Shown here piece by piece: positions 9,890 to 18,277 of a DNA stretch of 64,000 nt; the first letter of the stretch is position 1, and every line of letters begins with the position of its first letter. The position numbers were made by a program, and so were the translations under genes. This DNA comes from Thermoflexibacter ruber (GTDB lineage Bacteria > Bacteroidota > Bacteroidia > Cytophagales > Thermoflexibacteraceae). The notes beneath the pieces were generated by a model. It saw nothing but the letters and a program-made list of their open reading frames with translations. It searched no databases and was not told the origin of the DNA. The stretch is taken from NCBI RefSeq assembly GCF_900113045.1, contig NZ_FONY01000001.1, forward strand, positions 1 to 64,000, given 5' to 3'.

Positions 9890-11182
9890 TTAATTATCGC
9901 TTCTTGTATTTTCTATCCTATTTTTGTAAAGCAAAACAAATCCAATAACAAAAAAACTTGCCAAAGCAATAGTGCTATTTCTCATACTCCCAGAAAGATG
10001 CTCTACTAATCCATACACAAAAGTTCCTAAGACCACAGCTATTTTCTCACTTACATCATAAAAACTAAAAAAAGAAGTCGTATCAGGCGAATCTTGGGGA
10101 AGAAGTTTGGAGTAGGTAGAACGTGAAAGCGACTGTATGCCTCCCATAATCAAACCAATAATAATCGCTAAGGTATAAAAATGGTATTCACTTTGAATAA
10201 AATACGCACCTAAGCACGCACCAATCCAAATCAAAAGCATAGAAAGAATAGAAAATCGATTTCCTTTTTTTTCAGAAACCCAAGCAAAAAAATATGCTCC
10301 CGCTATGGCTAATATTTGAATAAGTAAAATAGTGATAATCAGCTTTTCACTGCTCAATCTTATTTCTTTTTCTCCAAAAGTTGCCGCCAAAAACATCACT
10401 GTTTGTACTCCCATGATGTAAAAAAAGAAAGAAAACAAGAAAACTTTGAGGGCAGGCATAGTCTGCAACATGCGAAAGACTTTATGTATTTCTTTATATC
10501 CTTGTAAAAGAAGATGTTGCAAAGAATTATCGCTGTGTGGAGTAGGCAAAAAATAAAAAGTAACTTGTGCAAAACCAATCCACCAAACACCTGTTAGCAA
10601 GAACCCATACCTCATTGCCTCTAACTCGTGAGAAAAACCAACCTGCTTGTAAAAGATAACTAAGGGAAGGATAAATAACAAAAGTATCACACTCCCAATG
10701 TACCCCCAAGCATACCCTTTGGCACTAAGATAGTCGTGTCGGTCTTTACTGGCGATGTCTGAAAGATAGGAATTATAAAAAACTAAACTCCCTGCATACC
10801 CCAAAACTGCCAGCATAGAAAAGAAAACCCCAAACTCAATGTTCTCTCCGTGAAAGAAAAACAGTGCGATGCAAGAAAGCCCCCCTACCCAAGTAAAAAA
10901 CTGCATGAAGTTTTTTTTGCGTCCACTATAGTCTGCAATGCCCGAGAGTAAAGGTAATACCAATACCAAAATAAGATAACCTACTGAAATAGAGTAAGAA
11001 TAAATGACAGTATTACTGATTTTTAAGCCTAAAAAATAGACCTCTTCCCCACTAAAAGCCTTTCGGGTAACGTTGTTATAATAAACAGGAAAGAGCGTAG
11101 AGGAGATAATGAGTGCATAAACAGAGTTAGCCCAGTCGTATAAGCACCACGCATTGAGGACTTTAGGATTATTTTTTTGCAT
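9890..11182 (-). CDS. UMF1/Atg22-like MFS transporter
   Basis: With ATG at 11182 the product has 430 aa and about 12 hydrophobic segments. It opens MQKNNPKVLNAWCLYDWANSVYALII; the motif NAW..YDWANS..Y is characteristic of the UMF1 (Atg22-like) branch of the major facilitator superfamily. GIADYSGRKK between helices 2 and 3 is the MFS loop motif. The frame is open upstream to 11281, but ATG 11182 is chosen because it overlaps the stop of the small membrane protein gene by one base (TAATG), which implies translational coupling. The substrate is unknown. Confidence 0.85.
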   Translation of the reverse strand: MQKNNPKVLNAWCLYDWANSVYALIISSTLFPVYYNNVTRKAFSGEEVYFLGLKISNTVIYSYSISVGYLILVLVLPLLSGIADYSGRKKNFMQFFTWVGGLSCIALFFFHGENIEFGVFFSMLAVLGYAGSLVFYNSYLSDIASKDRHDYLSAKGYAWGYIGSVILLLFILPLVIFYKQVGFSHELEAMRYGFLLTGVWWIGFAQVTFYFLPTPHSDNSLQHLLLQGYKEIHKVFRMLQTMPALKVFLFSFFFYIMGVQTVMFLAATFGEKEIRLSSEKLIITILLIQILAIAGAYFFAWVSEKKGNRFSILSMLLIWIGACLGAYFIQSEYHFYTLAIIIGLIMGGIQSLSRSTYSKLLPQDSPDTTSFFSFYDVSEKIAVVLGTFVYGLVEHLSGSMRNSTIALASFFVIGFVLLYKNRIENTRSDN

Positions 11183-11379
11183 TAGGCTTTTGCTGTTTCC
11201 TTCTCGCAAGTTCCTACTTCTTTGCCACATACATTGCAGGTAATCCCTTCTTTGTTGAGAAAAGGACTTTGGCTGGCACAAGTGCCTCTAAACTCGCCGT
11301 CCTTCAAGAAAATTAGTCGTACAGATAAGGCTACAAAGAACAAACCTACAAAAGCAATTCCTAAAATAACTGTTGTCAT
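11182..11379 (-). CDS. Small membrane protein with a C-terminal Cys pair
   Basis: ATG at 11379 gives a 65-aa product. It has one N-terminal transmembrane helix (VILGIAFVGLFFVALSV), then FLKDGEFRGTCASQSPFLNKEG, then a short CNVCGKEVGTC segment able to bind a metal. Similar small proteins with 'GEF.GTCAS..P.LN' are widespread in Bacteroidota and are usually annotated only as membrane or secreted proteins. A TTG at 11385 would be an alternative start two codons earlier. Its TAA stop shares a base with the ATG of the UMF1 transporter gene, so the two form a tightly coupled unit. Function unknown. Confidence 0.75.
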   Translation of the reverse strand: MTTVILGIAFVGLFFVALSVRLIFLKDGEFRGTCASQSPFLNKEGITCNVCGKEVGTCEKETAKA

Positions 11380-11448
11380 CGTCAATAATTGATTTAGAAG
11401 TGATAATAACTTGAATCTTTAACACGTACCGATGCTAAAAAGTTTTTG

Positions 11449-11456
11449 CAAAGTTA
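11449..11456 (-). promoter_or_regulatory. -7 element for the small membrane protein/UMF1 operon
   Basis: On the minus strand the sequence is TAACTTTG, a full match to TAnnTTTG, about 70 bp upstream of the ATG at 11379. No clear -33 TTTG is present, so this is a partial match. Confidence 0.35.
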
Positions 11457-11481
11457 GCAGAAAAACACTATCTAAAATAAC

Positions 11482-12558
11482 TTAACTAAAAAGTCTTAAA
11501 AAATTCTCCTTATTTGCCTGCACAGAAAAGTATTTTTCTACTGTCTGCTGTGCATTTTTGCCCAACTCTGCTCTAAGACTCTCATTTTCAATTAACAAAA
11601 CAAGTTTTTCTCGCCAAACTTCTGCTCTATCGCACAAAAAGCCATTTTTGCCGTCTTGTATAATTGTGGTATTGACCCCCACAGGAGAGGCAAGCGTAGG
11701 AATCCCCAAACTCATGTATTGCAGGGCTTTGAATCCGCACTTGCCCTTTGCCCACTCATCATCAGTCAAGGGCATTATCCCAATGTGTATTTTTGATAAA
11801 TCTTCTATTTCGCTTTCTTTCTTCCAAGAGAGAAAAATTAGGCTGTCTAATTGTATTTCAGGCTTTTGGTTAGCAATGACCAAAAAATGAATGGGGTAGT
11901 TTTTTTCTATTTCTTTGATAACTTGCTCTATTTCATGTAAATATTTTAATGTTGAGTGTGAGCCTGTCCAGCCAATCACTATTTTATCCCCTGCCTGCAC
12001 TTCTTGGCTATTGCTTTTTTGGTGGTGGCTCATATCTATTGTAGTAGGATTTAGCAATGTATTGGGGTTGAACTGCCGAGCATACGCACAAAGGTAGTCA
12101 TTGCCCGCACTGATTTTATATGCCCATCGGCAAATCCAATTTACTTTTTGGTGAAATTTCAAAAAAGCTGAAATGCGATTTTGTTTAGAAGTATTGGGCA
12201 GCCAAATAGCATCGTCAAAGTCGTAAATGATTTTTTTCTGAAACACCTTAGCCATTAAAAATTCAAAAACAGGAGGGAATAAAGGAGCAGCTTCTCTATG
12301 AATAAAAATGAAATGGTATTTTTTTAAGAAAAATAGCAAATAAAATCTTCTGAGAAATCCACGAAAAATTCCTATTACCTTTTTCGTCAAATTTCCTTTC
12401 AAGTACAAAATTTCCCATGTCTGCTCGTCTATAAAAGATTGGCTATCAAAATCAAAGCCCTTTTCTTTCAATATCTCAAAATACTGCTCAAACCGAAATC
12501 GCTGAGAAGGTGCCACCCCTAATGGATAAGGTGTGAGAAATAGTATTTTTTGCTTCAT
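11482..12558 (-). CDS. Glycosyltransferase, GT4-like
   Basis: The 358-aa protein looks like a GT-B fold enzyme. Its N-terminal half starts KILFLTPYPLGVAPSQRFRFEQY, a form common in GT4 enzymes of surface polysaccharide or glycolipid synthesis. The C-terminal half has GWTGSHSTLKYL and a nucleotide-sugar site segment KCGFKALQYMSLGIPTLASPVG. The second half of the usual E-x7-E motif is degenerate. No signal peptide is present, so it is cytoplasmic or membrane-associated. It lies 32 bp upstream of nothing on its own strand but immediately follows the GT39 gene in the same direction, which suggests a small glycan-modification cluster. Donor and acceptor cannot be named. Confidence 0.82.
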   Translation of the reverse strand: MKQKILFLTPYPLGVAPSQRFRFEQYFEILKEKGFDFDSQSFIDEQTWEILYLKGNLTKKVIGIFRGFLRRFYLLFFLKKYHFIFIHREAAPLFPPVFEFLMAKVFQKKIIYDFDDAIWLPNTSKQNRISAFLKFHQKVNWICRWAYKISAGNDYLCAYARQFNPNTLLNPTTIDMSHHQKSNSQEVQAGDKIVIGWTGSHSTLKYLHEIEQVIKEIEKNYPIHFLVIANQKPEIQLDSLIFLSWKKESEIEDLSKIHIGIMPLTDDEWAKGKCGFKALQYMSLGIPTLASPVGVNTTIIQDGKNGFLCDRAEVWREKLVLLIENESLRAELGKNAQQTVEKYFSVQANKENFLRLFS

Positions 12559-12590
12559 GGTATCAAAGTAAAATTAGGCAAAAATAGTAT

Positions 12591-14300
12591 TTAACGGCTT
12601 GCTCTCTTGTAAAATACAAAACCATTTTTTTCGTATAGTCTTTCCCACTCTACCTGATTGGGTTTTATCAAATCCAATAGTTCCTGCTCGGCAGTATTTT
12701 TAGTAAGTACGTAGAGGTCTTTGTCTATCTTATTGTAAAAGAGGTAGTTTTGCCAGCGAATATCACCGTCAAATTTAGGCTTTGTGGTCGGTTGTGTCTG
12801 GGCATAGAAGTATTGTGCGTAGCTTTTGTAGCCAATCGTCATTACATAGCAATCTTTCCCTTGCAAAGTTTTCAGAAAATCTATGGCGGCTCTTTGGGTA
12901 TAGCGTTCTACTTTGCCTATATAAAAAATCAACACTAAGGTTAGCATCACCGCCGTACCTCCAAAAAGCGTGTAAAAGCCTTTGAGAACTTCATTTTTCT
13001 TAAAAAGAAAAATGCTGATTATCAGCACAATAATGAAGTACAAACCTATCAAAGCCTCCCAGCCTGTCCAAGGCACTTCTGCATTAAAATTAGCCTGAGC
13101 GAATTGGTCGTTTTCTAAAAATGACTGAATAAATTGTGGATTTAATCCTATGAAAGGAATAGCTACGACTACCAACACCCAAATTGCACAAATAATTGAC
13201 AACACAACACTTATCCATTTTTTATACTGCATCTTGCCCTGCCAAAGCTGATACAAGGAGAGGGCAGAAAGATAGGTCAGAGGATAATAGCAAAGCGAAG
13301 AGTAATGCACGATTTTGGTTTTAACAAAGGAAAACAAAATAAGTACTACCCAAAACAAAATCTGCATAAACCTTTTGAAAAGTACTTGATAATCTTGGTC
13401 TTGCTCCTGTTTCCTAAAAGAAGCAAGGGCAAAAACAGAAGCAGGAAAGCAACCTAAAAGCAACACTACAAAGTGATACCCTATAAATCCTTCATGCCCA
13501 GCATCATGCGTAGAAAGCATCGCATACTGACGTAGCGTAAAATCTATGATAAATTTTTCTCCATGCAAAACAAATTCTACTCCATACCATACTAAGGTAA
13601 CTGCCAAAGTACCTATGCTAAAAGCTAAATACTCTTTGAAAAAGAAAGACAGGGTCAAAGGTTTGGCTATAGACAGAGGTTTCCAAAGCGTATAAAGATA
13701 ATAAATACCAATACACAAAGAAATGACCAAAAAAGCCACAGGGCCCTTCGTCATAATCGCCAAGCCAATAAAAAAAGAAGCCAAAGCCAAATCGTACCAT
13801 TTCTTTTTAGCATTGGGTTGTATTTCCTTGGCTGACCAGCCTCTATAAAATAGGAAGAAATTGTACAATCCTAAGAAAATAAACAGGTTAAAAAAGGGGT
13901 CTATGATGCCTGACTTAAAGTAAAAATGAGGTAGAATAGAACCAAAACAACTTCCAGCCCAAAGGATTCCAAAGGTTTGGTCGTAAAGTTTTTTTCCTAT
14001 GTTGAATAAAACAATCAAAGCGATAATTCCACAGACGGCGTTAGGAAAGCGAGCCGCAAACTCATTGATGCCAAAGAGGTTCATAGATAGGGCTTGAAAC
14101 CAGATAAAAAGAGGAGGCTTTTCGTTAAAAGGCAGGTAATCAATCGTCATGCGGAAATAATTACCTGTAACTAACATTTCTCTGGCAATCTCAGCAAAGT
14201 TAATCTCGTCCCAGTCAAAAAGGTGAACATTGCCTATGAAAGGAATGAAAAACAAGCCACCTAAAATACCAAAAAAGAAAGTGTATTTGTATTTTTTCAA
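12591..14300 (-). CDS. GT39-family (ArnT-like) membrane glycosyltransferase
   Basis: This is a 569-aa polytopic membrane protein. The first periplasmic loop carries the family's acidic pair (D31-E32 in LFDWDEINFAEIAREM), used to bind a polyprenyl-phosphate sugar donor. The order is N-terminal transmembrane helix, acidic loop, about ten more helices, then a soluble C-terminal domain from about residue 465 containing KDCYVMTIGYKSYAQYFYAQ. The family transfers sugars from lipid-linked donors to lipid A or proteins; the acceptor here is unknown. It is in the same orientation as the GT4 gene, 32 bp away, and may share its transcript. Confidence 0.82.
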   Translation of the reverse strand: MKKYKYTFFFGILGGLFFIPFIGNVHLFDWDEINFAEIAREMLVTGNYFRMTIDYLPFNEKPPLFIWFQALSMNLFGINEFAARFPNAVCGIIALIVLFNIGKKLYDQTFGILWAGSCFGSILPHFYFKSGIIDPFFNLFIFLGLYNFFLFYRGWSAKEIQPNAKKKWYDLALASFFIGLAIMTKGPVAFLVISLCIGIYYLYTLWKPLSIAKPLTLSFFFKEYLAFSIGTLAVTLVWYGVEFVLHGEKFIIDFTLRQYAMLSTHDAGHEGFIGYHFVVLLLGCFPASVFALASFRKQEQDQDYQVLFKRFMQILFWVVLILFSFVKTKIVHYSSLCYYPLTYLSALSLYQLWQGKMQYKKWISVVLSIICAIWVLVVVAIPFIGLNPQFIQSFLENDQFAQANFNAEVPWTGWEALIGLYFIIVLIISIFLFKKNEVLKGFYTLFGGTAVMLTLVLIFYIGKVERYTQRAAIDFLKTLQGKDCYVMTIGYKSYAQYFYAQTQPTTKPKFDGDIRWQNYLFYNKIDKDLYVLTKNTAEQELLDLIKPNQVEWERLYEKNGFVFYKRASR

Positions 14301-14355
14301 GTTTTCTAAATTATAACAGTTTTAAAATAATTATAAAATTGCGCAATATTTTTTG

Positions 14356-15858
14356 TTAAAACTGAAAATAAATAAAAGGTTGCAAGGCGGCTGTCTTTAC
14401 TTGATAAAGCAATAATACTACTCCTACTATCATAATAGCTTTGGTCAAATCGGGTAGCTTAACAAAGGTTTCTGTGAGGTCTGCCTTGAAATCACTTGGC
14501 AATAGATGCACCAAATACCCTAAGAACATCACAAAAAATATCTTGTAATATTCACTGATATTGGCTTCTATATACTCAAAGCCAAAGTTTGTGCCTATTT
14601 GCATGAGCATATCGCTAATGATTTGCATATCAGTAGCCCTGAAAAAAATCCAACAAAAACAAACAAAATGAAAGGTAATGATGCCGTTGAGAATTTTTCC
14701 GCCTAAGGTACTTGTCTTAGCAGGGAAAGCCTCCATAAATGCTTTGTGTACTGCCAAAGCTACTCCGTGCAATGCCCCCCAAATAATGAAGCGTACATGC
14801 GCTCCATGCCAAAGCCCACCTAAGAGCATAGTAAGCAATAAATTGATGTATGTTCGTAGTTTCCCTTTTCGGTTTCCCCCTAAAGAAATGTAGAGATAAT
14901 CTCTTAGCCAAGAGGAAAGAGAAATGTGCCAACGCCGCCAAAAGTCAGTGATATTCTGTGCCTTGTAAGGAGAGTTAAAATTAATATTCAATCGGAAGCC
15001 TAATAGCAAAGCAATCCCTATGGCTATATCCGTATAACCTGAAAAATCGCAGTAAATCTGAATCGCATAGCCATACACCGCCATTAAGTTTTCAAAACCA
15101 CTGTATTTGAGAGGCTCAGCAAATACTCTATCTACAAAATTGATAGAGATATAATCTGAAACAAATATTTTTTTGATGAGTCCACATAAAATCAAATAAA
15201 TAGCCTTGCCATACTCTACTTCGCTGACTTTGTAGGGTTGGTAAATCTGTGGCACAAAGTCCGAAGCCCTCACGATAGGTCCTGCGACTAACTGAGGGAA
15301 AAAACTTACATAAAATGCAAAATCCCAGATATTATGCACGGGATGCACCTGTCTGCGGTAAATATCTATCGAGTAACTAATGGTCTGGAAAGTATAAAAG
15401 GAAATTCCTACGGGCAAGACGATAGTATTGATGTCAAAATCTGTCAATGCTACTGCATTTGTCCACACTGCTAAGTAGTTAGTAACTGTTAGGGAAGTTC
15501 CCAAAAGATTGTTGATAGCATCTACAAAAAAATAAGCATATTTGAAATATGCCAAGACAGAAAGATTGATAATTACGCTGGCAGTAACCAATAATTTCCT
15601 TTTAGCAGGTTCTTCTGAGGCATGTAGCCACTTACCTATGTAGTAATCCACCAAAGTAGAGAAGATAAGCAAGGTGAAAAAATAACCTCCTGAAAGGTAG
15701 TAAAAATACATACTTATCAACATTAAGTACATATTCCTTGCGGCTATCTTTTTGTATAAGAAATGATAACAAAGAATAGCTACAGCAAAAAAACCCCAGA
15801 AAGTAGCTTGGGTAAAAATAAGAGGAGACTCTTCTCTGTAAAATAAAAAATCAAACAT
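14356..15858 (-). CDS. MBOAT O-acyltransferase, AlgI-like
   Basis: With ATG 15858 the product has 500 aa starting MFDFLFYREESPLIFTQATFW, the usual opening of AlgI/DltB-type membrane-bound O-acyltransferases. Family marks include DFWRRWHISLSSWLRDYLYISLGGNR and the active-site His in LLGGLWHGAHVRFIIWGALHG. These enzymes move acyl groups across the membrane for O-acetylation of exported polysaccharides, usually together with an AlgJ/AlgX-like secreted partner. No such partner is next to it. The frame is open to 15882, so a start nine codons earlier is possible. It follows queA in the same direction at 30 bp. Confidence 0.88.
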   Translation of the reverse strand: MFDFLFYREESPLIFTQATFWGFFAVAILCYHFLYKKIAARNMYLMLISMYFYYLSGGYFFTLLIFSTLVDYYIGKWLHASEEPAKRKLLVTASVIINLSVLAYFKYAYFFVDAINNLLGTSLTVTNYLAVWTNAVALTDFDINTIVLPVGISFYTFQTISYSIDIYRRQVHPVHNIWDFAFYVSFFPQLVAGPIVRASDFVPQIYQPYKVSEVEYGKAIYLILCGLIKKIFVSDYISINFVDRVFAEPLKYSGFENLMAVYGYAIQIYCDFSGYTDIAIGIALLLGFRLNINFNSPYKAQNITDFWRRWHISLSSWLRDYLYISLGGNRKGKLRTYINLLLTMLLGGLWHGAHVRFIIWGALHGVALAVHKAFMEAFPAKTSTLGGKILNGIITFHFVCFCWIFFRATDMQIISDMLMQIGTNFGFEYIEANISEYYKIFFVMFLGYLVHLLPSDFKADLTETFVKLPDLTKAIMIVGVVLLLYQVKTAALQPFIYFQF

Positions 15859-15888
15859 AAGACATGCTTGGCTGTAATGCACTCAACT

Positions 15889-16941
15889 TTATAAAATAAG
15901 CATGGCATCGCCATAAGTAAAAAAGCGATAACGCTCTTTGATAGCAATGTCGTATGCCTTCATAGTCAAATCATAGCCTCCAAAAGCACAAACCATCATC
16001 AATAAAGTGGACATGGGCTTGTGAAAATTGGTTACTAAGGCTTTGCAAATTTTGAAATCATAAGGAGGAAAAATAAACTTATCCGTCCAACCACTGCTAT
16101 CTTTTAATCTTCCTCCTGCTGTTACAGAAGTCTCCAAAGTACGCATAACCGTAGTGCCTATTGCACATACGCGCTTGTTTGCGTCTAAAGCCTCATTTAC
16201 TCTTTCTGCTGTTTTCAAAGGAACGTTGTAGTTTTCAGAATCAGTCTTATGCTTTGTGAGGTCTTCTACATCAACTTCTCTAAAAGTGCCTAAACCCACA
16301 TGAAGCGTAATAGGCTCTATCTCTACACCTTTGAGCTGCAACCTTCTCACTAAATGCGGGGTAAAGTGCAAGCCTGCGGTAGGCGCAGCTACAGCCCCCA
16401 CATGCTGGGCAAAGATAGTTTGGTATCTTTCTCTATCCTCTGCATCAGCAGGGCGAAGCTTTTTGATGTCATTGGGGATAGGAGGCTCGCCTAACTCATT
16501 AATCATTTTTGTAAACTCTTCATCGTTCCCATCGAACAGGAATCGGATTGTGCGTCCTCGCGAGGTTGTATTATCTATTACCTCTGCGACTAACTCTCCA
16601 TCGCCAAAATAGAGCTTGTTCCCCACTCTAATTTTGCGAGCAGGGTCGACAAGTACGTCCCACAATCTTGCATCTTTGCTCAATTCCCTGAGTAGAAATA
16701 CCTCTATTTTTGCTCCTGTCTTTTCTTTTTTCCCATACAGTCGTGCAGGAAATACTTTGGTGTTGTTGATAACCATTACATCGCCTTCATCAAAATAATC
16801 CAAAATATCTTTAAACATGCGATGCTCTATCTTGCCTGTGGAGCGATGTACCACCATCAAACGAGATTCATCTCGGTTAGGGGTAGGGTGCAAAGCAATC
16901 GCATCATCAGGCAAATCAAACTTAAACGCTGAGAGTTTCAT
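15889..16941 (-). CDS. queA: tRNA preQ1(34) S-adenosylmethionine ribosyltransferase-isomerase
   Basis: The 350-aa protein matches QueA in length and along its sequence: [24 protein letters not shown] at the start, [17 protein letters not shown], the [10 protein letters not shown] motif near residue 195, and [19 protein letters not shown] near the end. QueA adds the epoxycyclopentane unit of queuosine to tRNA using SAM as ribosyl donor. No other queuosine genes lie nearby. It is the first gene of the minus-strand run that continues into the MBOAT gene, and it has its own promoter match. Confidence 0.95.
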   Translation of the reverse strand: MKLSAFKFDLPDDAIALHPTPNRDESRLMVVHRSTGKIEHRMFKDILDYFDEGDVMVINNTKVFPARLYGKKEKTGAKIEVFLLRELSKDARLWDVLVDPARKIRVGNKLYFGDGELVAEVIDNTTSRGRTIRFLFDGNDEEFTKMINELGEPPIPNDIKKLRPADAEDRERYQTIFAQHVGAVAAPTAGLHFTPHLVRRLQLKGVEIEPITLHVGLGTFREVDVEDLTKHKTDSENYNVPLKTAERVNEALDANKRVCAIGTTVMRTLETSVTAGGRLKDSSGWTDKFIFPPYDFKICKALVTNFHKPMSTLLMMVCAFGGYDLTMKAYDIAIKERYRFFTYGDAMLIL

Positions 16942-16972
16942 TAATAATGCTTTTTTTTAAAAAAATGGAAGG

Positions 16973-17005
16973 CAAAATTATAAAATCCGATATCCCTTTG
17001 TCAAG
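16973..17005 (-). promoter_or_regulatory. Bacteroidota-type promoter of queA
   Basis: On the minus strand, CTTG (17005-17002) and TAATTTTG (16980-16973) are separated by 21 bp. The -7 element is a full match and the -33 element differs at one position. The implied leader is about 25 nt. Confidence 0.55.
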
Positions 17006-17040
17006 AAATTAACTTCTTTTATTAAAAAAGAATTTTTGCC

Positions 17041-17886
17041 TTATTGATAAACTCTCACGTAGTCTATTTCAAAACGCTGTGGGAAAATAGTATTATCTAT
17101 GCCTCTTTGCCCCCCCCAGCTTCCTCCAATGGCTATATTGAGCAGTAAGTGAAAATTATACGTGAAAGGATAAGTTTCCTTAGTTCCGCTCACGTTATTA
17201 AATGAAAAGTACTTTTTGTCATCAACGTACCAGTCTATATAGTCTTTTGTCCACTCTATAGCATATACATGAAAAGCCTCTTGTGCATCTGGTATTCTGA
17301 TTTGCGCCCCTTTTTGAGTACCTATGCCGTGGTTGTATGCTTTGGTATGCACAGTCCCATGAATTACATTGGGGTCAAAGCCGACATGTTCCATAATATC
17401 TATCTCTCCATCATCAGGCCACCTCAAAGGTTCGGTAGAGGCAAGCATCCAAATAGCCGGCCAAGTTCCTGTGCCTTTGGGCAATTTTGCTTTAACTTCT
17501 ATGCGTCCATAAGTCCAGTCCCCTTTGCCTTTGGTAACAAGACGGGCTGAGGTATATTGGCTACCGCTAAAATCTTCCCTATGTGCCTCTATAATCAGCC
17601 TTCCATTTTCCACACGAGCATTTTTTTCCCTTTCTTTGGTGTAATACTGCCTCTCTTGGTTGCCCCAACCATGTCCTCCAACATCATAATTCCATTTTTT
17701 TGCATCTGGAAGCCCTGTATAGTCAAACTCATCAGACCATACTAACTTTCTTTCAGTAGGAGTGGTAGCAGTAGGCGGCGGAGGCGTATTTGCCGTATCA
17801 TCGCTATTGTTTGGACTCACTTTACCTTGCTTGCAAGAAAGTGCAAATAATATCAAAAAACATAAGGATAGAGAAAGATTTTTCAT
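17041..17886 (-). CDS. Glycoside hydrolase family 16 beta-glucanase lipoprotein
   Basis: The 281-aa protein has a lipoprotein signal ending in FALSC (Cys 18), then a Thr/Pro-rich linker and a GH16 domain from about residue 48. The catalytic motif is E161-I-D163-I-M-E166, with E161 as nucleophile and E166 as acid/base, in the form typical of laminarinase-like beta-1,3(4)-glucanases. The conserved TWPAIWML precedes it. It is expected at the cell surface or in the periplasm, cutting beta-glucans. It is not part of the susCD locus 27 kb away and has no carbohydrate-binding module. Confidence 0.93.
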   Translation of the reverse strand: MKNLSLSLCFLILFALSCKQGKVSPNNSDDTANTPPPPTATTPTERKLVWSDEFDYTGLPDAKKWNYDVGGHGWGNQERQYYTKEREKNARVENGRLIIEAHREDFSGSQYTSARLVTKGKGDWTYGRIEVKAKLPKGTGTWPAIWMLASTEPLRWPDDGEIDIMEHVGFDPNVIHGTVHTKAYNHGIGTQKGAQIRIPDAQEAFHVYAIEWTKDYIDWYVDDKKYFSFNNVSGTKETYPFTYNFHLLLNIAIGGSWGGQRGIDNTIFPQRFEIDYVRVYQ

Positions 17887-17937
17887 ACGTCTATAAAGGT
17901 TATATGCTATTCAATCAACAGAAAAATTATCCACCCT

Positions 17938-17969
17938 CAAAGGTAAATAAAAAAATAGATAATCACAAG
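17938..17969 (-). promoter_or_regulatory. Bacteroidota-type promoter of the GH16 gene
   Basis: On the minus strand, CTTG (17969-17966) and TACCTTTG (17945-17938) are 20 bp apart. The -7 element is a full match to TAnnTTTG and the -33 element is a three-of-four match. The leader would be about 45 nt. Confidence 0.55.
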
Positions 17970-18104
17970 ACAAGAACTATTGACTTTGGTTTTTCTTATC
18001 TTGGTTTGATACACTTTGGTTTTGCATGTTGAGTTTAAAAAGTATTTGTTATACCACCCCATTTTGCCGTCCAAAGCCAGATTTTTTAATAAACTTTCAA
18101 AATT

Positions 18105-18138
18105 TTTGGTATTTTTCTAATTTGTTTTATTACTTTTG
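18105..18138 (+). promoter_or_regulatory. Possible promoter of the lytic transglycosylase gene
   Basis: TTTG at 18105-18108 and TACTTTTG at 18131-18138 are both full matches but 22 bp apart, one more than the usual maximum. The leader to the ATG at 18278 would be about 130 nt. Confidence 0.4.
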
Positions 18139-18277
18139 GAGGGTTAAATATTGTGAAAGAAGATAAAATTTAGAAGATATACTTATATTTAACTTGCTTT
18201 TTGCGACACTGTGCCAAATCAAATTCGGAAAATTTACCCAAACTAATTAGATTGTCGTATTTAATGAATTTATACCT

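Larger units (their letters stand above)
17887..18277. other. Divergent intergenic region between the GH16 gene and the mltD-like gene
   Basis: This A+T-rich 391-bp gap contains one promoter match on each strand, listed separately. No RNA gene, large repeat or convincing coding frame is seen. An open frame across 17790-18032 on the + strand overlaps the GH16 gene and has no coding character. Confidence 0.6.

Noticed and set aside
17790-18032. An 80-codon + strand frame across the start of the GH16 gene
   Set aside because: It overlaps the GH16 signal peptide region antisense and contains the GH16 promoter. It has no domain or plausible start context.
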